Source of the DNA: an uncultured Synergistia bacterium | GTDB lineage: Bacteria; Eremiobacterota; SpSt-956; JAKJGF01 | Reading direction: 5' to 3' | Assembly (NCBI GenBank): GCA_937888925.1 | Contig: CALARM010000045.1 | Span: 1 to 5,087, forward strand | DNA length: 5,087 nt | Shown: piece after piece, positions 1 to 5,087 of the stretch | Layout of the letters: every line of letters begins with the position of its first letter | How positions within the stretch are numbered: the stretch's first letter is position 1 | Position numbers and translations under genes: made by a program | The notes under the pieces: model-generated | The model's input: only the letters and a program-made list of their open reading frames with translations | Database searches by the model: none | What the model was told of the DNA's origin: nothing

Positions 1-102
1 TTAAAAGCAAAAGAAATGCTCTGTCTCACAGAATACGAAAATGTGAATTATCTTCTGGCAATAAAGAGAATAATAGGAATGGAACCTTCTGGAAAATTAT
101 AA
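1..102 (+). CDS. 3' end of an unidentified gene (partial)
   Basis: The first frame is open from the window edge to TAA at 100-102. It encodes 33 residues ending in ...KRIIGMEPSGKL. The piece has alternating charged and hydrophobic residues, like the final helix of a soluble protein, and contains no motif I recognise. The reading frame is supported mainly by position: the next gene's ATG follows its stop after one base, which is typical of co-transcribed and possibly translationally coupled genes. The function cannot be judged from this fragment. The 5' part lies outside the window. Confidence 0.55.
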   Translation, partial: LKAKEMLCLTEYENVNYLLAIKRIIGMEPSGKL

Positions 103-103
103 G

Positions 104-688
104 ATGAAGGAAAATAGAGAAAATAGCAATAAAAATTTTTTTGTAATTTTTGTAATTACAGGTTATCTTTTACCGGTATTTTGTTTATTTCTTCTTACAG
201 GTGTTTTATTTGACAGAGGCTATTTATACAGAGACAGTCTTTTGCCGTTAAAAATTTTTCTTGCCGGAATTTTTGTCTGGTTTACAGGTGTATTCCTGTT
301 AAAATTGAATAAAAAAATAACTGTAGTTCCTTTAATAGCAGCCTGGATAATCCTTACTCTTATATGGATGATCGGAGGAACCGGTTATATTGCTGCAAAA
401 CGTCAACAACATGTGGCAACATGTCAGAATAATATAAAAAAACTCGGTGAAATGGTAGATAGATATAATAAAAATGAGGGCACCTATCCGTCGGATCTTA
501 ATACATTATATAGTAAAAACCTATATTGTCCCATATCGAAGATTCCATATAAATATATTTACAATAATAAAAAATTTACAATTTACTGCACTCATAGAGA
601 TATATACAGCGGTTCTGATAATTATGACAGCACAAACCCGTCATATTATCCGCAATATACTTCCGGCAAAGGATTAATTATAGAATAA
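104..688 (+). CDS. Three-helix membrane protein with pilin-like (pseudopilin-type) C-terminal domain
   Basis: This 194-residue protein has three hydrophobic segments at about residues 11-35, 46-66 and 72-98, followed by a polar domain of about 95 residues. The tail reads like the globular part of type II secretion or type IV pilus pseudopilins. After the last helix come C107 and N109-N110, a helix ending at Y121, then G126, Y128-P129, L132 and L135, a CP pair at 142-143, an aromatic strand around 149-151, and C162. A YPQY-type segment lies near 182-185. Helix 3 plus this domain could be the pilin-like unit, but the prepilin peptidase motif (G/FTLIE) is absent and two extra helices precede it, so cleavage and fibre assembly look unlikely. 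The ATG lies 1 bp after the upstream stop, with only a weak GGA (91-93) as ribosome site. The similarity is read from residue spacing only; an unrelated cysteine-containing exported domain is the alternative. The function is unknown. Confidence 0.8.
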   Translation: MKENRENSNKNFFVIFVITGYLLPVFCLFLLTGVLFDRGYLYRDSLLPLKIFLAGIFVWFTGVFLLKLNKKITVVPLIAAWIILTLIWMIGGTGYIAAKRQQHVATCQNNIKKLGEMVDRYNKNEGTYPSDLNTLYSKNLYCPISKIPYKYIYNNKKFTIYCTHRDIYSGSDNYDSTNPSYYPQYTSGKGLIIE

Positions 689-690
689 GA

Positions 691-697
691 AAGAGGT
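691..697 (+). promoter_or_regulatory. Ribosome binding site supporting the TTG start at 706
   Basis: AAGAGGT at 691-697 is a near match to the Shine-Dalgarno consensus and sits 8 bases before the TTG at 706. It supports the TTG start, which places the catalytic EIEKK motif at residues 4-8, the usual N-terminal place in CYTH proteins. It is the clearest ribosome site in the window. Confidence 0.7.
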
Positions 698-705
698 AGA
701 TAAAA

Positions 706-1170
706 TTGGGTAAAGAAATCGAAAAAAAATTCCTTATTAAAAATGATGAATGGCGTGAAGGAGCGAAAGGTACAAAATACCGCCAGGGCTATTTATCTAC
801 AGTAAAAGAAAGAACCGTAAGGGTTCGCACAATAGACGAAAGAGGGTTTTTAACAATAAAAGGCGTAAACGTAGGAGCTGTAAGAGCAGAATATGAATAT
901 GAAATACCTGCAAAAGATGCAGATGAAATGTTAACAGATCTATGTGAGAAACCTCTTATAGAAAAAAACCGCTATAAGATTTCATACAAAAATCTCGTAT
1001 GGGAAATAGATGAATTTTTCGGTGATAATAACGGTCTTATAGTGGCAGAAGTGGAACTGGAAGATGAAAATCAATCTATTGAACTGCCTTCCTGGATCGG
1101 TAAAGAGGTTACAGGAGATCCGAAATATTTCAATTCGAGTCTGATAAAACATCCTTACAGTAAATGGTAG
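706..1170 (+). CDS. CYTH-domain triphosphate tunnel metalloenzyme, probable inorganic triphosphatase
   Basis: This 154-residue single-domain protein spans the whole CYTH fold, as in the short bacterial triphosphate tunnel metalloenzymes. Visible signatures in order are the ExExK motif (E4, E6, K8), QGYL at 27-30, the basic strand RVR at 39-41 with K52 in LTIKG, the acidic strand E62/E64/E66, K87 and R89 in KNRYK, WEIDEF at 99-104 with E100 and D102, and AEVELEDE at 114-121 with E115 and E117. The closing PSW...EVTGDPKYFN segment spans 128-142. All charged tunnel and metal-binding positions I would expect are present, so the enzyme should be active. Short members of this family such as the Nitrosomonas europaea enzyme hydrolyse inorganic tripolyphosphate with Mg2+ or Mn2+, and that is the likeliest activity. 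Adenylate cyclase or thiamine triphosphatase activity cannot be excluded from sequence. It is cytosolic, with no signal peptide. The start is TTG with an upstream AAGAGGT, 17 bp after the previous gene, so probably in the same operon. Confidence 0.92.
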   Translation: MGKEIEKKFLIKNDEWREGAKGTKYRQGYLSTVKERTVRVRTIDERGFLTIKGVNVGAVRAEYEYEIPAKDADEMLTDLCEKPLIEKNRYKISYKNLVWEIDEFFGDNNGLIVAEVELEDENQSIELPSWIGKEVTGDPKYFNSSLIKHPYSKW

Positions 1171-1180
1171 AGAGAATACG

Positions 1181-1208
1181 CGTCACCCGTTACGCGTTAC
1201 CCGTTACG
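1181..1208 (+). repeat. 7-bp tandem repeat array (CGTTACG family) in the transporter leader
   Basis: Four consecutive heptamers fill this stretch: CGTCACC, CGTTACG, CGTTACC and CGTTACG. A degenerate fifth, GAATACG, may precede it at 1174-1180. Read in another phase the unit is TTAC(G/C)CG, the same family as the TTACGCA array at 2804-2845. The array fills most of the 43-bp gap between the CYTH and transporter genes and ends 5 bases before the transporter ATG. Two ACGCGT palindromes (1178-1183 and 1192-1197) arise from the repeat. No inverted partner arm is present here. Confidence 0.8.
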
Positions 1209-1213
1209 AATTT

Positions 1214-2755
1214 ATGACTGAAATAAAAAAAGACGGAATACATGAGCCGGATCCGCTGGATATTGACTCAATAAATCTGTCAAAGATTTCCGAAAAGAAG
1301 ATTACTCCTCTGGAAAAATGGATGAAATACCTGGGATTTCCCCTGGGTATTATTATCTTTTTAGTCCTTTATTATATGCCTGTACCTGAAGGATTGAGTT
1401 TTTCCGGCAAAGGAGCAATTGCAGTTTTTTCCCTTGCTCTTGTATGGTGGGTGGCAGAGCCTGTACCGAATTATGTAACATCACTCATATTAATGGCTCT
1501 TCTGGTACTTATGGGCGTAAGAAAAGAAGACGATGTCCTCGGTGCCCTCGGGCTAAGTGTCATATGGCTCAATGTTACGGCTTTCGTTTTAAGTTCTGTC
1601 CTTATAAAAACAAATCTTGCAAAAAGACTTTCCCTTGCAATTGTAGTAAGATTCGGCCACAGTGCCGGTACAATACTTCTGGCCTTTATTATATTACAGA
1701 TGCTCCTTGCGCCTCTCATACCTGCCACTGCAGCAAGAACCGTTATGACTCTTCCCATTATGATGGTAGTTGCCACAATCTACGGTTCTACCACTCAAAA
1801 ACCCGGTAATTTCGGAAAGAATTTATTTTTACAGAATCTTCAGGGAATAGATATATTCTCTTCTGCCTTCCTTACAGGAAGTGCGGCAAATCTCATTGCA
1901 GTTTCTTTTATACTCGGTATGGCATCACATCGTGTCTATTATACCGAATGGCTTTTCGGCTCACTTCCTGTAGCTTTTATTACCCTTATCATATCCTGGT
2001 ACGTAGGGCCGAGATTTCTTTTTAAATTAAAAGAGGAAGAAAAAAAGCCTCACATAGAAGGTGGTATAGAGAGAATGAGACAGGAACTCAATAAAATGGG
2101 GAAAATTACATGGCGTGAAATACAGGGAGCTCTCATATTCTTCTTTGTGCTATTTCTATGGGCTACAGATAAATGTCATAAAGGATGGTTCGGCTTTGAA
2201 ATAAGTGCTGTAATGGCATCTTTAATAGGCGCAGCCATAGCTCTCAGTCCGAAAATAGGTTTACTGAAATGGAATGAAGCAGATATTCCATGGCATCTTA
2301 TGATCTTCAGCACAGGAGCCTATGCGGGAGGAATGGCCCTTGAAGATACAGGTGCTGCAAGATGGCTTGTAGGACTCATATTCGACACCTTTGGCATTAA
2401 AGCAGGAATTAATTTCTGGACAGTTTATATCATTGTAATTCTCGTAAGTATCTATACACATCTGGTATTTACGAGTAAAACCATGAGAACCCTTATTCTG
2501 ATTCCATTGATTATTGCTACTGCCCAGAAACTCGGCTTCAGCCCTGTAGCACTGGCATTACCTGCAGCATTTACCCTTGACTGGGTCGTATCACTTCCCA
2601 TAAATGCCAAGCCAAATGTAATCCTTTACAGCACAGGTCAGTATTCTGTGCTGGATAATTTTAAATATGGTTTCTTTGTAACCACCGTAGGAGCAATCTT
2701 ATTGATTATAGCAGGATTTACTTTATACAGGTTCCTGGGAATAATTCCATATTAA
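1214..2755 (+). CDS. SLC13/DASS-family (CitT-like) anion transporter
   Basis: This 513-residue polytopic inner-membrane protein should carry di- or tricarboxylates, or sulfate-like anions. A hydrophilic N-terminus (1-36) is followed by hydrophobic segments at roughly 39-56, 66-102, 115-131, 140-190, 213-236 and 246-270. A charged loop of about 30 residues (271-300) separates the two inverted halves. More helices follow at about 303-318, 327-346, 358-376, 400-436, 443-460 and 485-508. Family features are the AVFSLALVWWVAEPVP stretch (70-85), the hairpin near 166-182, TGSAANLI (221-228), the second hairpin near 418-430, and LPINAKPNVILYSTG (461-475), which corresponds to the family's STPPNAI...GSG segment. 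The usual cation-site SNT triplets are changed: P170-A171-T172 in the first half and S421-K422-T423 in the second. Substrate and coupling ion are therefore uncertain. The ATG at 1214 has no Shine-Dalgarno because a heptamer array lies just before it. M37 (1322) is an alternative start that would remove only the hydrophilic leader. Confidence 0.88.
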   Translation: MTEIKKDGIHEPDPLDIDSINLSKISEKKITPLEKWMKYLGFPLGIIIFLVLYYMPVPEGLSFSGKGAIAVFSLALVWWVAEPVPNYVTSLILMALLVLMGVRKEDDVLGALGLSVIWLNVTAFVLSSVLIKTNLAKRLSLAIVVRFGHSAGTILLAFIILQMLLAPLIPATAARTVMTLPIMMVVATIYGSTTQKPGNFGKNLFLQNLQGIDIFSSAFLTGSAANLIAVSFILGMASHRVYYTEWLFGSLPVAFITLIISWYVGPRFLFKLKEEEKKPHIEGGIERMRQELNKMGKITWREIQGALIFFFVLFLWATDKCHKGWFGFEISAVMASLIGAAIALSPKIGLLKWNEADIPWHLMIFSTGAYAGGMALEDTGAARWLVGLIFDTFGIKAGINFWTVYIIVILVSIYTHLVFTSKTMRTLILIPLIIATAQKLGFSPVALALPAAFTLDWVVSLPINAKPNVILYSTGQYSVLDNFKYGFFVTTVGAILLIIAGFTLYRFLGIIPY

Positions 2756-2758
2756 AAG

Positions 2759-2794
2759 GCGTGGAAGCGTAAAACGTAAAGCGTGAAGCGTAAA
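2759..2794 (+). repeat. Left array: GCGTRAA heptamers (inverted orientation)
   Basis: Five units read GCGTGGAA (8 bp), GCGTAAA, ACGTAAA, GCGTGAA and GCGTAAA, beginning 3 bp after the transporter stop. The reverse complement, TTTACGC or TTCACGC, belongs to the same heptamer family as the TTACGCA array to the right and the CGTTACG array at 1181-1208. The copies are diverged, unlike the near-perfect right array, which suggests they are older or were not homogenised together. Confidence 0.8.
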
Positions 2795-2831
2795 CCTCAA
2801 TAATTACGCATTACGCATTACGCATTACGCA
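2767..2831 (+). other. Long imperfect stem-loop formed by opposed heptamer arrays
   Basis: The four left-hand units (2767-2794) can pair with the four TTACGCA units (2804-2831) around a 10-base loop (2794-2803). Each heptad gives a 6-bp block GCGTAA/TTACGC, with one G-T pair at 2785/2812 and one A-C mismatch at 2774/2823. The blocks are separated by A-A mismatches at 2787/2810, 2780/2817 and 2773/2824. A T-run is missing, so it is not a classical intrinsic terminator. In RNA it could stall polymerase, protect the upstream message 3' end, or hide the start at 2846. Confidence 0.65.
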
Positions 2832-2845
2832 TTACGATTAACGTT
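2804..2845 (+). repeat. Right array: TTACGCA heptamers ending at a start codon
   Basis: There are four perfect TTACGCA copies (2804-2810, 2811-2817, 2818-2824, 2825-2831), then the degenerate units TTACGAT (2832-2838) and TAACGTT (2839-2845). The array is exactly six units of 7 bp, and its last base is directly followed by the ATG at 2846, so the whole leader of the next gene is repeat. It contains no Shine-Dalgarno sequence. Confidence 0.88.
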
Positions 2846-3577
2846 ATGATAAAAATATGTAACATTATTATAATTACAATAATCTTCTTTATGTCATTAC
2901 CTTATTTTTCTTTTGCCGGAGAAGAAGACCAGATAAAGATTAAGTCTGTAAAAGACATTATAGAAATAAAAAAGACCGGTGCCGCAGAAATAACAGAAGA
3001 AATCCAGATGGAAGACTTTAATAATAAAGAAGTATATCTTCCTGTGAACTATATATGGATCGAGTTGAAATCTGCAGTTATAAAAGAAACAGGGGAAGCT
3101 ATTACAGGCTCTGTAAAAACCCTGGAAGGTATAGATTATGTTTATTTAAATCTTGATGGTAAAGATGTAAGTGAAAAAACAATAAAGATTAGCTTCAAAG
3201 ATCCTGCCTTTCTGGTATGGAAGAATGCAGGGCCGGGAAATTTTGGCATTTACACATATAAAAACGAATATCGTAACAGTACGAGAATGGTTATAGAAGA
3301 ATATGAAATGGAAGTTATACTTCCTGAAGGTTTTATTATAAACAGTATCGTAAAAAGCACTCCTGCCTTTACCAGTAAAGACCCTGAACCTCCTTATTCC
3401 TTTAAAAATCTATCAAATGGAAGTCACATTTATATAAAAGCTAAAAACCTGTCTCCCTTTAAAGTCTGCAGTATAGAATATAGCTTTGTAGAGAAAAAAA
3501 ATTCTTTTCTTTTACCGGTGGCGTCTATAATAATCATGGTATTATTTATGATATTTTTCAGAGATCTTTTGCTGTAG
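2846..3577 (+). CDS. Envelope protein of unknown function: signal peptide, exported domain, C-terminal anchor
   Basis: The protein is 243 residues. Residues 1-24 form a clear Sec signal peptide: a basic start, a run of I and F residues, and an SFA-GE cleavage site after residue 24. Residues 25-218 are a strand-rich polar domain with alternating hydrophobic residues, such as IKIKSVKDIIEIKKTGAAEI (30-49) and IYIKAKNL (195-202). Residues 220-238 are one membrane helix followed by a short tail, RDLLL, starting with R239. The predicted topology puts the domain outside the cytoplasmic membrane, held by the C-terminal helix. No catalytic motif is evident. The opening resembles the beta-sandwich start of DUF2207-like exported proteins, but I regard this as a weak impression. 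The ATG immediately follows a heptamer array and lacks a ribosome site. The frame is blocked upstream by TAA at 2801-2803 and the signal peptide begins at this ATG, so the start is credible. The TAG stop lies within the repeat element at 3574-3657. Confidence 0.82.
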   Translation: MIKICNIIIITIIFFMSLPYFSFAGEEDQIKIKSVKDIIEIKKTGAAEITEEIQMEDFNNKEVYLPVNYIWIELKSAVIKETGEAITGSVKTLEGIDYVYLNLDGKDVSEKTIKISFKDPAFLVWKNAGPGNFGIYTYKNEYRNSTRMVIEEYEMEVILPEGFIINSIVKSTPAFTSKDPEPPYSFKNLSNGSHIYIKAKNLSPFKVCSIEYSFVEKKNSFLLPVASIIIMVLFMIFFRDLLL

Positions 3578-3657
3578 GGGCAGGCGCCCCTGCCTGCCCC
3601 TTACCGGGGCAACCACGCACAAACCTTACCGGGGCAACCACGGGGGGTTGCCCCTAC
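3574..3657. repeat. GC-rich REP/MITE-like element with 9-bp inverted ends between convergent genes
   Basis: The 84-bp block is bounded by GTAGGGGCA (3574-3582) and its exact reverse complement TGCCCCTAC (3649-3657). Inside are two perfect hairpins. One has 9-bp arms 3577-3585 and 3592-3600 (GGGGCAGGC/GCCTGCCCC, 6-base loop). The other has 9-bp arms 3631-3639 and 3646-3654 (GGGGCAACC/GGTTGCCCC, 6-base loop). A 19-bp direct repeat, CCTTACCGGGGCAACCACG, occurs at 3599-3617 and 3624-3642. Its composition is far more GC-rich than the surrounding genes. Both flanking genes end in it: TAG at 3575-3577 on the plus strand and TAG read from 3656-3654 on the minus strand. No transposase is encoded; any mobility would depend on an enzyme elsewhere. 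The paired hairpins could also help end transcription from both sides, although neither is followed by a T-run. Confidence 0.82.
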
Positions 3658-5063
3658 TCGGTGTTATATATTTTCATCAATACCTTTCTATTATTCCTGG
3701 CACCTTCATTATTCGGATTAATCTTTAAAGATCTGTTGTAACAGTCCAGGGCTTCTTTATATTCACCGGTATAATAGAGGATATTACCTTTCAGATTTAA
3801 GCTCTCCGGATCATCAGGCCTCAGGGAAAGGGATTTATCCAAACATTTGAGAGCTTCTTTATAATTTTCCATAGTATAAAAAAGATTTCCTCTTGCATTC
3901 CATGTAATGACATCATTCTGATTAAGAGAAAGAGCTCTGTCGAAACATTTCAGGGCTTCATCATATTTTCCCTGATCATACAATATATTCCCTTTATTTG
4001 TCCATATTATTTCATCGGAAGGATTAATCTTCAAGGCTTTATCGTAATATTCCATGGCTTTATCATATTTTCCCTGAATATATAAAATATTCCCGATAGA
4101 GTTGTCTGCCTGTATATATTCCGGTTCAATTTGAAGAGATTTATAATAACATGTTAAAGCATCTTTATAATTCTTCTCTTTGAATAGAACCTCTCCTTTT
4201 TTAACACTTATAACAGCAAAAGCAGGTAAAAAGTGGAGTGCCCTGTCATAGCATGCACGTGCCTCCTTAAACTGTCCCTTATAAAAAAATAAATTTCCCT
4301 TCTCGTACCAGACCAGGCCATCATTTTCATTTATAGAAAGCCATTCATCACAGATTTTTAAAGCTTTCTGAAAAGCTTGATTTCCTTCCTTTACTTTCCC
4401 TGTTTTATAAAATGCAAAAGCTCTTTTAGACAGTAAAAGAGGATATGAGGGATTAAGTTTTATGGCTTCATCATAAGCTTTTACTGCATCACCATAATTT
4501 CCGAGCTCATAAAAAGCATTACCACTGCCATACAATATATCAAAACTCTCAGATACAGGAACATTACTGTAACATTCAATAGCTCTGGACATACATTCTG
4601 TAGCTTCTTCATAATTTCCAAGGATATTCAGAATTATACCTCTGTTATACCAGCCATCCCCTGACTGAGGGTCACATTCATTTGCTCTGTCAAAACATTT
4701 TACAGATTCCGATATATGTCCGTGAAGATGTAAAATTTTTCCCTTTCCGCACCAGGCTTCAGCACAGGCCGGATCAAGAGATAACACTTTTTCATAATAT
4801 TTAACAGAATCATCATATTTACCCTGAATATATAAAACCTTTCCTTTACCGTTTAATGCCGGTATAAAGTCATGCTTCAATCTTAATACCCTGTGATAAT
4901 AAATTAAAGAGCCATTGTAATTTCCATGGTTATAAGAATATTCTCCTTTATTATAAAAAAATGAAATAAGAGCAGATGGTAGAAAAATCCATAGTAATAA
5001 AAAGAGGACAGGTAAAATAACCGGTAGCCATCTGATGATATTTTTTGATTTAGAATGAACCAT
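3654..5063 (-). CDS. Membrane-anchored TPR-repeat protein (about 12 units)
   Basis: This 469-residue protein begins with a basic stretch and one hydrophobic helix at about residues 12-36. An array of tetratricopeptide repeats follows to residue 453, then a short polar tail. Units start near 34, 68, 102, 136, 175, 209, 250, 284, 318, 352, 386 and 420. Most are exactly 34 residues and fit the pattern KGNILY..GKYDEAL.CYD+AL.+NP. The units starting at 136 and 209 are longer, 39 and 41 residues. TPR arrays form superhelical scaffolds that bind other proteins, so a role in assembling an envelope complex is likely, but the partner cannot be read from the sequence. The N-terminal helix may be an uncleaved signal anchor; which side of the membrane the array faces is uncertain. 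The ATG directly follows an in-frame TAA. A modest GGGA (5073-5070) serves as ribosome site. The gene converges on its neighbour, and its TAG stop lies in the repeat element. Confidence 0.9.
   Translation of the reverse strand: MVHSKSKNIIRWLPVILPVLFLLLWIFLPSALISFFYNKGEYSYNHGNYNGSLIYYHRVLRLKHDFIPALNGKGKVLYIQGKYDDSVKYYEKVLSLDPACAEAWCGKGKILHLHGHISESVKCFDRANECDPQSGDGWYNRGIILNILGNYEEATECMSRAIECYSNVPVSESFDILYGSGNAFYELGNYGDAVKAYDEAIKLNPSYPLLLSKRAFAFYKTGKVKEGNQAFQKALKICDEWLSINENDGLVWYEKGNLFFYKGQFKEARACYDRALHFLPAFAVISVKKGEVLFKEKNYKDALTCYYKSLQIEPEYIQADNSIGNILYIQGKYDKAMEYYDKALKINPSDEIIWTNKGNILYDQGKYDEALKCFDRALSLNQNDVITWNARGNLFYTMENYKEALKCLDKSLSLRPDDPESLNLKGNILYYTGEYKEALDCYNRSLKINPNNEGARNNRKVLMKIYNTE
3705..4112 (-). 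repeat. Four uniform 102-bp coding repeats (TPR units 9-12)
   Basis: The last four TPR units (residues 318-351, 352-385, 386-419 and 420-453) are all exactly 34 codons. The similarity extends to the DNA: for example TCATATTTTCCCTGA occurs at 3961 and again at 4063, exactly 102 bp apart. This suggests growth by internal duplication rather than fold conservation alone. Confidence 0.6.
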
Positions 5064-5087
5064 TTATTTTCCCAGAGCTTTCAGAGC
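5064..5087 (-). CDS. Probable 3' end of an abutting upstream gene (partial)
   Basis: Read on the minus strand, the last 24 bases give ALKALGK followed by TAA, and that TAA is immediately followed by the ATG of the TPR gene with no spacer and in the same frame. The residues look like the end of a helical protein. Only seven codons are visible, so this could be leader DNA without a stop in frame by chance. If real, the two genes would be co-transcribed and probably translationally coupled. Confidence 0.35.
   Translation of the reverse strand, partial: ALKALGK

Noticed and set aside
474..677. Open frame of 67 codons on the plus strand
   Set aside because: It lies inside the pilin-like membrane protein gene in another frame, has an improbable composition and no ribosome site.
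706..1170. Class IV adenylate cyclase assignment for the CYTH protein
   Set aside because: The CYTH motifs are shared, but the length and motif spacing match the short triphosphatase type better, and nothing nearby suggests cyclic AMP signalling.
1176..1213. Coding extension of the transporter through the heptamer array
   Set aside because: The frame is open through the array, but it contains no ATG, GTG or TTG start codon between the array and the end of the CYTH gene.
1444..1809. Overlapping frames within the transporter gene (plus strand 1444-1809, minus strand 1471-1776 and 2261-2461)
   Set aside because: They overlap a well-supported SLC13 gene. Their products are rich in Cys, His, Arg or Ser in an unstructured way, which is typical of out-of-frame translation.
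2767..2831. Classical intrinsic terminator after the transporter gene
   Set aside because: The hairpin is long and interrupted, its GC content is modest, and no T-run follows. It is listed as a structure of unknown role instead.
2759..2845. CRISPR array or iteron origin
   Set aside because: The units are 7 bp, contiguous, without spacers, and arranged in both orientations with no cas or replication-initiator gene nearby. Iterons are usually longer and spaced.
3577..3654. tRNA or small RNA gene in the GC-rich gap
   Set aside because: The folds are simple 9-bp hairpins plus a direct repeat, with no cloverleaf, no T-loop consensus and both ends inside stop codons of the flanking genes.

Overview
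The window looks like AT-rich bacterial chromosome, probably from an uncultured lineage. The evidence is tightly packed same-strand genes, a TTG start with a Shine-Dalgarno-like sequence, and a Sec-type signal peptide. I see no phage, transposase, CRISPR or RNA gene, and nothing in the sequence lets me name a phylum with confidence.

Layout. Positions 1-3577 read rightward. They hold the last 33 codons of an unidentified gene, a three-helix membrane protein with a pilin-like exported domain (104-688), a short CYTH/triphosphate tunnel enzyme (706-1170), an SLC13/DASS-type anion transporter (1214-2755) and a signal-peptide plus C-terminal-anchor envelope protein of unknown function (2846-3577). 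Positions 3654-5087 read leftward. They hold a membrane-anchored protein with about 12 TPR units (3654-5063) and probably the last codons of a gene abutting it (5064-5087). The first two genes are 1 bp apart and the CYTH gene follows by 17 bp, so these three are probably co-transcribed. The transporter and the envelope protein may belong to the same transcript, but each is separated from the gene before it by repeat DNA.

The most unusual content is between the genes. Every gap longer than about 40 bp is filled by repeat DNA. The gaps before the transporter (1181-1208) and before the envelope protein (2759-2845) carry 7-bp tandem arrays of one related family, TTAC(G/C)C(A/G/T). They run up to, or within a few bases of, the start codon, where a ribosome binding site would normally be. 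In the second gap the heptamers occur in both orientations and can fold into a long hairpin with an A-A mismatch at every seventh position. The gap between the convergent genes is a GC-rich, REP/MITE-like element (3574-3657) with perfect 9-bp inverted ends, GTAGGGGCA and TGCCCCTAC. Its two ends supply the TAG stop codons of both flanking genes.

The genes do not form an obvious pathway. Four of the five complete genes encode membrane or envelope proteins. The CYTH enzyme is the only predicted cytosolic one. No defence, biosynthetic or mobile system is evident. The items most worth following are the repeat families, the atypical pilin-like protein and the altered cation-site motifs of the transporter.
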